Of a DNA stretch of 64,000 nucleotides, positions 32,354 through 41,118 are shown piece by piece. Below the pieces are notes generated by a model that saw nothing but the letters and a program-made list of their open reading frames with translations, ran no database searches and was not told the origin of the DNA. Within the stretch, counting starts at the first letter, position 1. Each line of letters begins with the position of its first letter. Origin of the DNA: Actinospica sp035493475 (GTDB taxonomy: Bacteria; Actinomycetota; Actinomycetes; Streptomycetales; Catenulisporaceae); the NCBI GenBank assembly GCA_035493475.1, contig DATJIF010000103.1, positions 15,529-79,528 on the forward strand, given 5' to 3'. Position numbers and translations under genes: made by a program.

Positions 32354-32713
32354 TTAGTACGGGGTGTCGCAGACCGTGCCGTAGCCGCGGTCGATGTCGA
32401 TGTTGTACGCGTACGCGCAGATCTGGTCGGTGAAGCCGGGGCCGTCGTAGAGGTTGAAGCCGGGCGGCTCGTCCTCCCGGCTGCCGTTCTGGATCATCCA
32501 GAAGGTGCACTCGATGATCGAGCTGCCGTTCCCGGTGATCGTGTAGTACGTGTACTGGTTGGTGCTGTTCACCAGGTAGCGGTTGGCACTGCAGCCGTGA
32601 TTGCTCACGCTGTCGAAGTAGCCGGGGCCGGCCGCCGAGGCGGTGCCGACGCTGATGCCGGTCACCAGCGCCGCACCGCCGAGCGTGACCGCTAGCGCGT
32701 GCTTGAGCTTCAT
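32354..32713 (-). CDS. small secreted protein of unknown function
   Basis: A 119-residue protein with a clear signal peptide (MKLKHALAVTLGGAAL, cleavage expected after ASA near residue 27). The mature 90-residue chain is rich in Tyr, Asn and Gly with four cysteines (HGCSA, IECTF, QICAY, TVCDT), probably two disulfides. I recognise no family. It is followed by a strong terminator and is thus probably monocistronic. Confidence 0.72.
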   Translation of the reverse strand: MKLKHALAVTLGGAALVTGISVGTASAAGPGYFDSVSNHGCSANRYLVNSTNQYTYYTITGNGSSIIECTFWMIQNGSREDEPPGFNLYDGPGFTDQICAYAYNIDIDRGYGTVCDTPY

Positions 32714-32865
32714 CTACTTCCTTCCCTTCGGTCGTGGAATCGGGCTCTGATCCCCCGCACCCAGACTGGTCGAGCCGGCCGCGTCTCTCCATGGCGGCCG
32801 CTTGGCGTTCGTCTGGTGTTCGAGGGGCACGCGCAGAACGAGGCGGAGTGGTTAGATCCATCGTT

Positions 32866-33666
32866 ATGGATTCGAAACCGAGCACGCCGTACCAGTCCGA
32901 TCTTGACGTGTACCTGGCCGCCCTCGACCGCGTCCTCCCGGCCGAGGCCGTGCACGGGGTCTATCTGACCGGCTCCGCCTCGCTGGGCGACTACCGCCAC
33001 GGGCAGAGCGACCTCGACCTGCTGACGCTCACGACCCGGGCGCTGACCGAGGAGGAACTGACCGCCCTCGACCAGATGCACAAGACCCTGGAGACCGGTT
33101 CCCAGCCGCACACCGACGCGCACTACATCGCCCGCGAGTACGTCGGGAAGCTGCCGCCGGAGGACGCCGCCGGGCACGGCCACGTGGTCGACGGGGACTT
33201 CAACCGCGGCCTGACCGGGCAGGAGCTCGTGACGTGGGCCAACCTCGCCCAGTGCGGGATCACCGTGCGCGGACCCGAGGCGAAGTCGCTGGACGCGGCG
33301 CCGGACGCGGGCGTTTTCAAGGCCTGGAACCGCGGGAACCTCGAAGGCTACTGGCGGATGATCGCGCTGCAGGCACACCGCGCGGTCAGCGAGCGTGACC
33401 CGGGTGAGGAGTTCTCGCCTGTCTTCGCGGTCTGGTGCGGCACCGGGCCGGGGCGGCTGCACAGGACGATCGCGACCGGCGAGATCATCTCGAAGACGGC
33501 GTGCATCGACTACGTCGTCGGACTCTTCCCCGCGTACACCGAGCTACTCGAGCGGGTGAAGGCGAGCAGGCTGGGTGACGAGTCGGTCACGTTCACGATG
33601 GCGGATGGACGGCTGCTCGGGAATCTCGTCGAAGAGATCTGCGACTCGGCGAAGCAGCTGCCCTAG
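32866..33666 (+). CDS. nucleotidyltransferase, aminoglycoside-adenylyltransferase-like (DUF4111)
   Basis: A 266-residue protein from ATG 32866. The nucleotidyltransferase core is GVYLTGSASLGDYRHGQSDLDLL, shown by G-S then D-x-D (residues about 32-54). A C-terminal helical domain (about 150-260) resembles the DUF4111 domain of AadA/ANT(3'') enzymes that adenylylate spectinomycin or streptomycin. Whether it acts on an antibiotic is unknown; chromosomal relatives are common in actinomycetes. It converges on the diguanylate cyclase gene. Confidence 0.8.
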   Translation: MDSKPSTPYQSDLDVYLAALDRVLPAEAVHGVYLTGSASLGDYRHGQSDLDLLTLTTRALTEEELTALDQMHKTLETGSQPHTDAHYIAREYVGKLPPEDAAGHGHVVDGDFNRGLTGQELVTWANLAQCGITVRGPEAKSLDAAPDAGVFKAWNRGNLEGYWRMIALQAHRAVSERDPGEEFSPVFAVWCGTGPGRLHRTIATGEIISKTACIDYVVGLFPAYTELLERVKASRLGDESVTFTMADGRLLGNLVEEICDSAKQLP

Positions 33667-33675
33667 CGCACGGGC

Positions 33676-35910
33676 TCAGGTCGTGACCGAGGTGGCGAGC
33701 AGCACGCGCAGCAGCGGCAGCGCGGGCAGCGCCCAGAGCGAGATCTCGTCGAGCAGCACGGCCACGAGCCACTGCGAGCCGTCGGAGGCCGTCGCGCCAG
33801 CCGACAATGCGGAGGTGTAACCCGCCGCCGCCAGGAACTCCGGGGATATCCCCAGGTCACCGGGATTCCAGTTCGAATCCTGGCCCACCGCCGGGGTGAC
33901 CGCGCCGAACCCGCGCAACTGCTCGGCCACCCGCGGGATCGGCTCGATCCACTGCGGCGGCGAGGTGGGCGAGGTCTCGACCGGCCGCGGCGGCGGCTCC
34001 GGGACGGCGCCCGGGATCGTGTACGAGCCCGACTCGGAGGCCGCGCGGTAGACGGCCGAGCGCTCCTGGAACAGCGGGCCCTGCTGCGTGGCGCGGCGGT
34101 ATATGTACCAGGACGCGGCGTCCAGACCGCGCGCGACCTGATCCACGATCACCTCGACGCGGTCGGCCCGCTGCGCGCCGGGCGGCAGCTTGTCGAGCCC
34201 GGCGAGCGCCTGGCCGAGCAGTGCCTCGATCGGCGCCGAGGCGCGTCCGCGGCCCGCGGCGATCGGCACGCCGCGCTGCTGCACCGGAAGCGCCGGATCC
34301 GGCGGCTGGCCGCGACCGGCCACGACCGGGGAGAGCGACCGCGAGCGCTTGGCCCGGTACTGCGCGGCGTCGGCGAGCCGGAACAGGCCGTCCCGCGTGG
34401 CCACCCGGCCTATCGGGTCGCCGGTCGAGGCGACGCCGCAGGACATGCCCTCGCCGCCGCGCACGGTCAGCGCGCGCAGGCACAGGTCCTCGGCCGCGGC
34501 CACGGCGTCGTCCGCGGTGAATCCCTCGATCAGCAGGCAGAATTCGTCACCGCCGAGCCGCGCGGCGAGCGCTCGGGGCAGCCGGGATGCGGCCGCCGAG
34601 ACGCACGCGCCGAGCTCGACCAGCAGCGCGTCGCCGTGGTCGTGGCCGTGCGTGTCGTTGATCCGCTTGAGGCCGTTGCCGTCGCAGAGCACGAGCGAGA
34701 CGACGGTCCCGTCGGTGTTGTGCCGGTCCATCGCGGCGTCCAGCCGGGCGTCGAAGGCGCGCCGGTTGGCGAGGCCGGTGAGCTGGTCGGTCAGCGCGAG
34801 CCGTTCGATGTGCTCCATCTGGCTGGCCCGGGCCAGACCGGCGGCGACCTGCGTGGACAGCGCCTCGGCGTAGTCGAGGTCGGATTCGCTGTAGTCCGGC
34901 TGGTGGATGGAGCGGGCGGCGTAGAGCTCGCCCCAGGCGCGGCCGCCGAACACAATCGGCGCGATCAGCGCGCAGCGCAGCCCGCGGCTGCGCATCAGGT
35001 CCACCCGCTTCGGGTCGCCGGTGCCCGCGTCGGCCGTCTGGATCCACGGCCCGAGGTCGTCCTCGCTCAGCAGCACGGTCGGGAAGTCGGTGACCGGGTA
35101 CGTCTCGTCCTTGGGCTGGTCGGAGAGCTCGGCGCCGAGCTGGCCGCCGTGGTTGACCAGCACCCGGAGCAGCCCGGTGTCCCGCTCCCACATGGAGATG
35201 GACACGGCCGCGGCGTCGAGCTGGCGGTACGCCTCCGCCGCGGCCGCCTCAGCCACGTCGAGCGTAGAACTCGCGTCGGCGATCAGCTTGGTGAACTTGG
35301 CCAGCGCCCGCAGCCGCACGGCGAGGTTCGCGGCAGAGTTGGCGTACGCGACCGGATACGGCTCCACCGCACCCGGCGCCGAAGGTGCGGCATGCGCACC
35401 GCCGGACAGATGCCCGGAGGCGCGTCGCCAGGACGTCGGGCCGGGATCGGCGGGCGCGGGGACCGAACCGGGCACCGGACCCGGCGTACCGGGATCGGGG
35501 CCGGGAACCTGCCCCGGACCGGACATGAAGCCGGGAATCGGACCGAAATCGGGAACCGGGCCGAAGCCGGGCATGGAACCGGCGACCGGGCCGGGAACCG
35601 GGCCTGGCACCGGACCATAACCGGGTATCTGCCCCTGCCCCTGCCCCTGACCCTGCCCCTGCCCCGTCCCCGGAATCGGAGCGGGCACGGGTCCGAGCCC
35701 GGGAACCTGCCCCGGGCTCGGACCGAACGTCGGCATGCGAACCGGGCCGAGGCCGGAACCGGGAACCGGACCAGGGCCGGGCATGGATCCCGGAACCTGG
35801 CCCGGCGCGGGCACGGGACCGGGCGCGGCGTGGCTCCCCCGGGCCCCGCCTTCGAGGTCGCCGCGGCCAGACCGATTCACCCGCCCCTGCCTTCCGCGTC
35901 CGGCCGCCAC
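33676..35910 (-). CDS. GAF-GGDEF diguanylate cyclase with Pro/Gly-rich N-terminus
   Basis: A 744-residue protein. Residues about 30-157 are Pro/Gly/Val repeats of the kind GPVPG and PGPVPGP with a Gly-Gln run; about 195-360 form a GAF sensor domain; about 365-530 form the GGDEF domain with LTDQLTGLANRR and the intact active site LGGDEF (Gly452-Phe456); a C-terminal region to 744 has no family I know. It should make cyclic di-GMP from GTP. The product-inhibition I-site RxxD expected five residues before GGDEF is absent. No membrane segment is seen. Start GTG 35910 is uncertain. Confidence 0.88.
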   Translation of the reverse strand: MAAGRGRQGRVNRSGRGDLEGGARGSHAAPGPVPAPGQVPGSMPGPGPVPGSGLGPVRMPTFGPSPGQVPGLGPVPAPIPGTGQGQGQGQGQGQIPGYGPVPGPVPGPVAGSMPGFGPVPDFGPIPGFMSGPGQVPGPDPGTPGPVPGSVPAPADPGPTSWRRASGHLSGGAHAAPSAPGAVEPYPVAYANSAANLAVRLRALAKFTKLIADASSTLDVAEAAAAEAYRQLDAAAVSISMWERDTGLLRVLVNHGGQLGAELSDQPKDETYPVTDFPTVLLSEDDLGPWIQTADAGTGDPKRVDLMRSRGLRCALIAPIVFGGRAWGELYAARSIHQPDYSESDLDYAEALSTQVAAGLARASQMEHIERLALTDQLTGLANRRAFDARLDAAMDRHNTDGTVVSLVLCDGNGLKRINDTHGHDHGDALLVELGACVSAAASRLPRALAARLGGDEFCLLIEGFTADDAVAAAEDLCLRALTVRGGEGMSCGVASTGDPIGRVATRDGLFRLADAAQYRAKRSRSLSPVVAGRGQPPDPALPVQQRGVPIAAGRGRASAPIEALLGQALAGLDKLPPGAQRADRVEVIVDQVARGLDAASWYIYRRATQQGPLFQERSAVYRAASESGSYTIPGAVPEPPPRPVETSPTSPPQWIEPIPRVAEQLRGFGAVTPAVGQDSNWNPGDLGISPEFLAAAGYTSALSAGATASDGSQWLVAVLLDEISLWALPALPLLRVLLATSVTT
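35440..35823 (-). repeat. Pro/Gly-rich coding repeats in diguanylate cyclase gene
   Basis: Irregular short repeats of CCGGGN and CCCCTG type code for the elastin-like Pro-Gly-Val segment (residues about 30-157). One run (GQGQGQGQGQGQ) is a perfect dipeptide repeat likely to change length by slippage. Confidence 0.75.
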
Positions 35911-35981
35911 CGGACGCGCTAGGTACTCGCCTGCCTTCTCGGTTCCCTTCCCCGGTGCCGCGAGGGCCCCGGAGCGCTGCG

Positions 35982-36494
35982 TCAGCCGTGCGCCGCCGCG
36001 GGGTCGCCCGAGATCAGCGTGCTTATCTCGCGCTGGGTCTCCTCGACCCGCGGGATGTCGTTCAGCAGCACCTGTCCGTGCTCGCCGGCGGACTCGACCA
36101 CGAGGGTGCCGCAGCCGAGCATCCGGTCCAGGATCGAGTCGTGCCGGAACGAGACGTCGTTGATCTTCTCCAGCGGCAGGTCGCGGCCCACGCGGTGCAC
36201 GAACCCGAGCCGTATGATCAGCCGCCGGTTGGTGATGACGTAGTTGCTGAAGAGCCAGTGCATCCAGGGACGCACGGTGAAGTAGAGGATCACGCCCAGC
36301 GCCACCACGCCGATCGCTATCCAGCTGATCTCACCGCTCGTCTTGCTCGGGCTCGGCGAGACGGTCAGCAGGAAGCCGGCGGCGCCGCAGGTCACCAGGA
36401 GCACGATGACCGGCAGGACCAGGGCTTTCCAGTGCGGGCGCAGTTCGAGGTCGATGCGCTCGCCCTCGCTCAGAAGTCGGGTCGGGTACCCCAT
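35982..36494 (-). CDS. PH-domain membrane protein (bPH2, YdbS-like)
   Basis: A 170-residue protein with two membrane helices (about residues 25-46 and 57-78) followed by a bacterial PH domain: HWLFSNYVITNRRLIIRLGF and DLPLEKINDVSFRHDSILDR. The TNRRL and L-E-K-I-N-D blocks mark the bPH2 family, found in many actinomycetes with unknown function. It is upstream of the cyclase gene on the same strand with 71 bp between. Confidence 0.88.
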   Translation of the reverse strand: MGYPTRLLSEGERIDLELRPHWKALVLPVIVLLVTCGAAGFLLTVSPSPSKTSGEISWIAIGVVALGVILYFTVRPWMHWLFSNYVITNRRLIIRLGFVHRVGRDLPLEKINDVSFRHDSILDRMLGCGTLVVESAGEHGQVLLNDIPRVEETQREISTLISGDPAAAHG

Positions 36495-36623
36495 CGTGTG
36501 CTGTTCCTCTCCCCCCTCGCGTCGAGGGTGACCTTAGGTGACCACGGCTGTTCGGCTCCGTGTGGGCCCCATCCTGGCATGCCACACCGACAGAAATCCA
36601 CGGCCGCCCAAGGCTTCTGATGC

Positions 36624-37472
36624 TCAGTTACCCGTCGACGGGCGAAGATGAACCACGTCCCCCGCACCGATCGGGGTTTCCCGCTGGTCAGCGGTGGTGA
36701 CCAGGAGCGCGCCGTCCCGGTCCACGCCGGTCGCGCGCCCGGTCACCGTCCGTTCCCCGGGCAGCTCAGCGCGCACGTCGCGGCCGATCGTGACGCAGGC
36801 CTCGGCGTAGGCGTCGCGCAAGCCCGCGGCCTCGGCGTCGCCACCGGCCTGCGACCAGCGGGAATACCAGTCGCCGAAGGAGCGCAGCAGCGCGCGCAGC
36901 AGTGTGTCACGGTCCGTGGACTCGGCCCCGGCCAGCGCCAGCGAGCACGCGGTCGGCACGGGAAGTTCGTCCTCGCGCAACGTGACGTTGATACCGATCC
37001 CCACCACCACGCCGGACGCGTCGGGAACCGTCTCGCACAGGATCCCGCCGAGCTTGCGATCAGCCAGTTCGCCCTCCGCGACGACGAGGTCGTTGGGCCA
37101 CTTGAGCCCGATCTCCAGCCGGGAGGCGCGGGCGACGCCCTCCCGCGCGGCGAGCCCGGCCAGCAGCGGCAGCCAGGTCCAGGTGGCGGCCGGCGACTCG
37201 GGCCGGACCAGGATCGAGACGAAAAGACCTGAACGCGCCGGAGCCGTCCAGGTACGCCCGAGTCTTCCCTTTCCCGCGCTCTGCTCCTCGGCGACGAGCA
37301 CCGAGGCGTGCGGCGCGCCGTCCGCGGCGGCGCCGATCATCGCGGTGTTGGTGGACTCCACGCTCGGCAGCACGCGGATCGCGGAGACGAACCCGCCGGG
37401 CGTCATCAACGCCCGCTGCACACTGCGCTCATCCAACGGCGGACGGTCGAGGTCGTTGTAGGCAGACACCAT
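36624..37472 (-). CDS. birA: biotin-[acetyl-CoA carboxylase] ligase
   Basis: A 282-residue class I biotin protein ligase, which activates biotin as biotinyl-AMP and attaches it to a lysine of the carboxylase. It has the nucleotide loop SAGKGRLGRTW, LKWPNDLVV, KLGGILCE and VVGIGINV, plus a C-terminal domain. The N-terminal DNA-binding domain of E. coli BirA is missing, so it is not a repressor. It is divergent from a carboxylase beta-subunit gene 90 bp away; the acceptor domain is in the alpha subunit at 48004-49773. Confidence 0.93.
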   Translation of the reverse strand: MVSAYNDLDRPPLDERSVQRALMTPGGFVSAIRVLPSVESTNTAMIGAAADGAPHASVLVAEEQSAGKGRLGRTWTAPARSGLFVSILVRPESPAATWTWLPLLAGLAAREGVARASRLEIGLKWPNDLVVAEGELADRKLGGILCETVPDASGVVVGIGINVTLREDELPVPTACSLALAGAESTDRDTLLRALLRSFGDWYSRWSQAGGDAEAAGLRDAYAEACVTIGRDVRAELPGERTVTGRATGVDRDGALLVTTADQRETPIGAGDVVHLRPSTGN

Positions 37473-37561
37473 GCGACGAGCCTAAGCCCGTCGGCTACAT
37501 TGGCTCGGGACGCCGTCAGGAGTTCCTCCGATGGACACCACCGGGAGCAGAAGAAGCCGCT

Positions 37562-39130
37562 ATGACCGACACGACCGACATCCACACGACCGCGGGCAAG
37601 CTCGCCGGGCTGCGCGCCCGGATCGACGAGGCGGTGCACGCCGGGTCCGCGCGGGCCGTGGAGAAGCAGCACGCCAACGGCAAGCTGACCGCGCGCGAGC
37701 GGATCGACCTGCTGCTCGACGAGGGGTCCTTCCAGGAGCTCGACGAGTTCGCCCGGCACCGCAGCACGAACTTCGGGATCGAGAACAACCGGCCGTACAC
37801 CGACGGCGTGGTCACCGGCCACGGCACGGTGGACGGGCGCCCGGTCTGCGTCTACTCGCAGGACTTCACGATCTTCGGCGGCTCGCTCGGCGAGGTCAAC
37901 GGCGAGAAGATCTGCAAGGTCATGGACCTCGCGATGAAGATCGGCTGCCCGCTGGTCGGCATCAACGACGGCGGCGGCGCGCGGATCCAGGAGGGCGTGG
38001 TCGCGCTCGGCGCCTTCGCCGACATCTTCAAGCGCAACGTGCACGCCTCGGGCGTGATCCCGCAGATCTCGCTGATCGTGGGACCGGCGGCGGGCGGCGC
38101 GGTGTACTCCCCCGCGCTGACCGACTTCATCGTGATGGTCGACCAGACCTCGCACATGTTCATCACCGGCCCGGACGTGATCAAGACCGTCACCGGCGAG
38201 GACGTGGGCTTCGAGGAGCTCGGCGGCGCGCACACGCACAACACCAAGTCGGGCAACGCGCACTACCAGGCGTCCGACGAGAAGGACGCCATCGAGTACG
38301 TCCGGGCGCTGCTGTCCTACCTGCCGCAGAACAACCTGGAGGACCCGCCGGTCTTCGAGGCCGAGGACGACCTGGCGGCGGACGCCGAGCTCGACACGCT
38401 CATCCCGGACTCCGCGAACCAGCCGTACGACATGCACACGGTGATCGAGCACGTGCTGGACGAGGGCGACTTCCTCGAGGTGCAGCCGCTGTTCGCGCCG
38501 AACATCATCGTCGGCTTCGGCCGGGTCGAGGGGCGCAGCGTCGGCGTGGTGGCGAACCAGCCGATGCAGTACGCCGGCTGCCTGGACATCGACGCCTCGG
38601 AGAAGGCGGCGCGGTTCATCCGGACCTGCGACGCGTACAACGTCCCGGTGCTCACCTTCGTGGACGTGCCGGGCTTCCTGCCGGGCACCGACCAGGAGTG
38701 GAACGGCATCATCCGGCGCGGCGCGAAGCTGCTCTACGCGTACGCCGAGGCGACCGTGCCGCTGGTCACGGTGATCACCCGCAAGGCCTTCGGCGGCGCG
38801 TACGACGTCATGGGCTCCAAGCACCTCGGCGCGGACATCAACGTGGCCTGGCCGACGGCGCAGATCGCGGTGATGGGCGCGCAGGGCGCGGTGAACATCC
38901 TGCGCCGCAAGGAGATCGCGGAGGCCGAGGACGTCGAGGCCAAGCGCGCCGAGCTGATCGCCGAGTACGAGGACACGCTGTTCAACCCGTACGTGGCGGC
39001 CGAGCGCGGATACGTGGACTCGGTGATCGAGCCCTCGCAGACCCGCGCGTTCGTCGCCCGGGCGCTGCGCACCCTGCGCACCAAGCGCGCCACCCTGCCG
39101 CCCAAGAAGCACGGGAACATCCCGCTGTGA
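37562..39130 (+). CDS. pccB: acyl-CoA carboxylase beta subunit, probably propionyl-CoA type
   Basis: A 522-residue carboxyltransferase that moves CO2 from carboxybiotin to acyl-CoA. Oxyanion and CoA-binding blocks are clear: GINDGGGARIQEGV, GPAAGGAVYSPAL, VDVPGFLPG, RKAFGGAYDVMGSKHLGAD. The Asp in GGAYD (residue 415) matches the residue that, as I recall, marks propionyl-CoA preference in the Streptomyces PccB; acetyl-CoA enzymes have a hydrophobic residue there. It overlaps the epsilon-subunit gene by 4 bp. Confidence 0.92.
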   Translation: MTDTTDIHTTAGKLAGLRARIDEAVHAGSARAVEKQHANGKLTARERIDLLLDEGSFQELDEFARHRSTNFGIENNRPYTDGVVTGHGTVDGRPVCVYSQDFTIFGGSLGEVNGEKICKVMDLAMKIGCPLVGINDGGGARIQEGVVALGAFADIFKRNVHASGVIPQISLIVGPAAGGAVYSPALTDFIVMVDQTSHMFITGPDVIKTVTGEDVGFEELGGAHTHNTKSGNAHYQASDEKDAIEYVRALLSYLPQNNLEDPPVFEAEDDLAADAELDTLIPDSANQPYDMHTVIEHVLDEGDFLEVQPLFAPNIIVGFGRVEGRSVGVVANQPMQYAGCLDIDASEKAARFIRTCDAYNVPVLTFVDVPGFLPGTDQEWNGIIRRGAKLLYAYAEATVPLVTVITRKAFGGAYDVMGSKHLGADINVAWPTAQIAVMGAQGAVNILRRKEIAEAEDVEAKRAELIAEYEDTLFNPYVAAERGYVDSVIEPSQTRAFVARALRTLRTKRATLPPKKHGNIPL

Positions 39131-39354
39131 CCGACAACGACAACGCGGTGCGGATCGTGCGCGGCGAGCCCTCGGCCGAGGAACTCGCCGCGCTGGTGAC
39201 GGTGCTCGCGGCGCGGGCCGCGGCGGGCGGCGGCGAGCCGGGCGCGGCCCCGGCGGCGGCCTCCGGCTGGACGGACCGGGCGCGCTACGTGCGCTCGGCG
39301 CGGGTCGATTTCGGCGCGCGCGCAGGTTGGCGGGCCTCGGCGCTGCCGCGCTGA
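39127..39354 (+). CDS. pccE: acyl-CoA carboxylase epsilon subunit
   Basis: A 75-residue protein starting at GTG 39127 with GTGA overlapping the beta-subunit stop. The N-terminal AVRIVRGEPSAEELAALVTV is the hallmark of actinobacterial acyl-CoA carboxylase epsilon subunits, which bind and activate the beta subunit. The middle is Ala/Gly-rich and the C-terminus WTDRARYVRSARVDFG is basic. Confidence 0.88.
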   Translation: MTDNDNAVRIVRGEPSAEELAALVTVLAARAAAGGGEPGAAPAAASGWTDRARYVRSARVDFGARAGWRASALPR

Positions 39355-39379
39355 CGCCATCTCACATCTAAGGAGTAAC

Positions 39380-40000
39380 GTGCGCTTCGTCCTCGCGTCC
39401 CAGTCCCCGGCCCGCCTGGCCACGCTGCGGGCGGCCGGTCTGGAACCGGAGCAGATCGTCAGCGGCGTGGACGAGGACGCGTTCGACGCGGCGAGTCCCG
39501 CCGAGCTGGCGCTGCAGCTCGCGATCGCGAAGGCGCAGACCGTCGCGGCCAAGGTCGGCGCGGACGCGATCGTGATGGGCTGCGACTCGGTGCTGGACTT
39601 CGGCGGCAAGGCGCTGGGCAAGCCGGGCGACGTCGACGAGGCGCGCGCCCGCTGGCAGGAGATGCGCGGCAAGGACGGCATCCTCGTCACCGGCCACTGC
39701 GTCGTGGACACCCGCGGCGGCGCCGATCCGGACGACTGGAAGGTCGCGCTGGACGTGAATCCGACGATGGTCCGGTTCGTCGAGGTCTCCGACGAGGAGA
39801 TCGAGGCGTACCTGGCCAGCGGCGAGCCGCTGCACGTGGCCGGGGCGTTCACCCTGGACGGGCTCGGCGGCTGGTTCGTCGAGTCGATCGTGGGCGACCC
39901 GTCGAACGTCGTCGGCATCTCGCTTCCGCTGGTCCGGCGGCTGCTCGGCGAGGTCGGCGTGACCGTGCCGGAGCTGTGGAAGTCGCACCCGGCCCGGTAG
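39380..40000 (+). CDS. maf: Maf family nucleoside triphosphate pyrophosphatase
   Basis: A 206-residue Maf protein, starting at GTG 39380 after AAGGAG. Motifs are the N-terminal LASQSPARLATL (substrate loop S-x-S-P-R-R variant), VMGCDSVLDFGGKALGKP with the catalytic Asp, and GGWFVESIVGDPSNVVGISL. These enzymes hydrolyse non-canonical or modified nucleotides and are linked to division arrest. It follows the carboxylase genes by 25 bp, an arrangement common in actinomycetes. Confidence 0.92.
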   Translation: MRFVLASQSPARLATLRAAGLEPEQIVSGVDEDAFDAASPAELALQLAIAKAQTVAAKVGADAIVMGCDSVLDFGGKALGKPGDVDEARARWQEMRGKDGILVTGHCVVDTRGGADPDDWKVALDVNPTMVRFVEVSDEEIEAYLASGEPLHVAGAFTLDGLGGWFVESIVGDPSNVVGISLPLVRRLLGEVGVTVPELWKSHPAR

Positions 40001-40001
40001 C

Positions 40002-40958
40002 TCAGCTGTTCAGCACGTCGGCAAGCTCGGCTTCGCTGGCGTTCCCGCCGCTGCAGATCACGCCGACCCGCGCACCCGCGTAGTGGTCGCGGACGGACCA
40101 GAGCCCGGCCAGAGCGACGGCTCCCGCGCCCTCGGCCATCGTGTGCGCGGAGGTCAGCATGAGTCGTTGCGCGGCGCGGACGTCGGCGTCGTCCACGAGC
40201 AGGAAGTCGTGCAGCAGCTCACGCATGATGCGCTGCGGCAGCGCGAAGGGCTTCGCCGTGGAGACGCCCTCGATAACCGTAAGATTCGGCCGATCGACGA
40301 GCTCGCCGCCGCGCCACGAGTCGTGCGCCGACGGGGCCTGCGCGGACTGCACGCCGATCACGCGGCAGTTCGGCGCGAGTTCGGCCGCCGCGAGACAGGC
40401 CCCTGCCGCGCCGGTGCCGGAGCCGACCGGGACGAAGAGCGCGGTGAGATCGGGGGCGCGTTCGAGCAGTTCGATGGTGGCCGTCCCGACCCCCGCGATC
40501 AGGGCCGGTTCGTCGCCCGAATCCACGTAATACGCGCCGGTCTCCCGCGCGATCCGGTCGGCGATGACGCGGCAGTCGTCGAACCGCTCGCCCTCGAGCA
40601 CGAGGTTCGCCCCGAGCGCACGGACGGAGGCGGCCTTGGCGGGATTCGCGTTCTCCGGCATCACGATCGTGCACGGCGCTCCGAAGTGGGCGGCGGCGTA
40701 CGCGACGGACTGCGCGTGGTTGCCCGTCGACGCGGCGACCACGCCGTTCGCCCGCTGCTTGTCATCAAATGAGGCCAGAAGCGTGAGCCCGCCACGTACC
40801 TTGAACGCCCCGACCGGCTGCGCGTTCTCGTGCTTGACCCACACCTGCGCGCCGACGGCCGCGTCCAGGACCGGATAGTGCCAGGACGGTGTCGGCGGAA
40901 GCAGGTCGGCGAGCACGGTCCGGGCGGCGGCGAGATCGGCGAACGTCGGAGTCCCCAT
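40002..40958 (-). CDS. threonine/serine dehydratase family PLP enzyme
   Basis: A 318-residue fold-type II PLP protein. The PLP lysine is in VGAFKVRGGL, the substrate loop is ASTGNHAQSVAYAA and the phosphate-binding glycines are in VPVGSGTGAAGA; ICSGGNAS closes the domain. There is no ACT domain, so it is a catabolic-type threonine dehydratase or a related serine/threo-hydroxyaspartate lyase. It converges on maf with one base between. Confidence 0.88.
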   Translation of the reverse strand: MGTPTFADLAAARTVLADLLPPTPSWHYPVLDAAVGAQVWVKHENAQPVGAFKVRGGLTLLASFDDKQRANGVVAASTGNHAQSVAYAAAHFGAPCTIVMPENANPAKAASVRALGANLVLEGERFDDCRVIADRIARETGAYYVDSGDEPALIAGVGTATIELLERAPDLTALFVPVGSGTGAAGACLAAAELAPNCRVIGVQSAQAPSAHDSWRGGELVDRPNLTVIEGVSTAKPFALPQRIMRELLHDFLLVDDADVRAAQRLMLTSAHTMAEGAGAVALAGLWSVRDHYAGARVGVICSGGNASEAELADVLNS

Positions 40959-41118
40959 GCCAGCAGATCCTGCCAGCGTGTTCGACGCGACGCCACGCGT
41001 ACGCGCGGGCCAATCGAGGCTGCGTGGACCGTTTCCCGACTACTCCGGACGAGTGGCGGTTTCACTCATCCGAGCGGCGACGACCGCGAAATGACTATCT
41101 GTCACATAGGGTCACAGC

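Noticed and set aside
37406..39112. 568-codon open frame on the minus strand
   Set aside because: Antisense to the PccB-like gene; composition is typical of a high-GC shadow frame.
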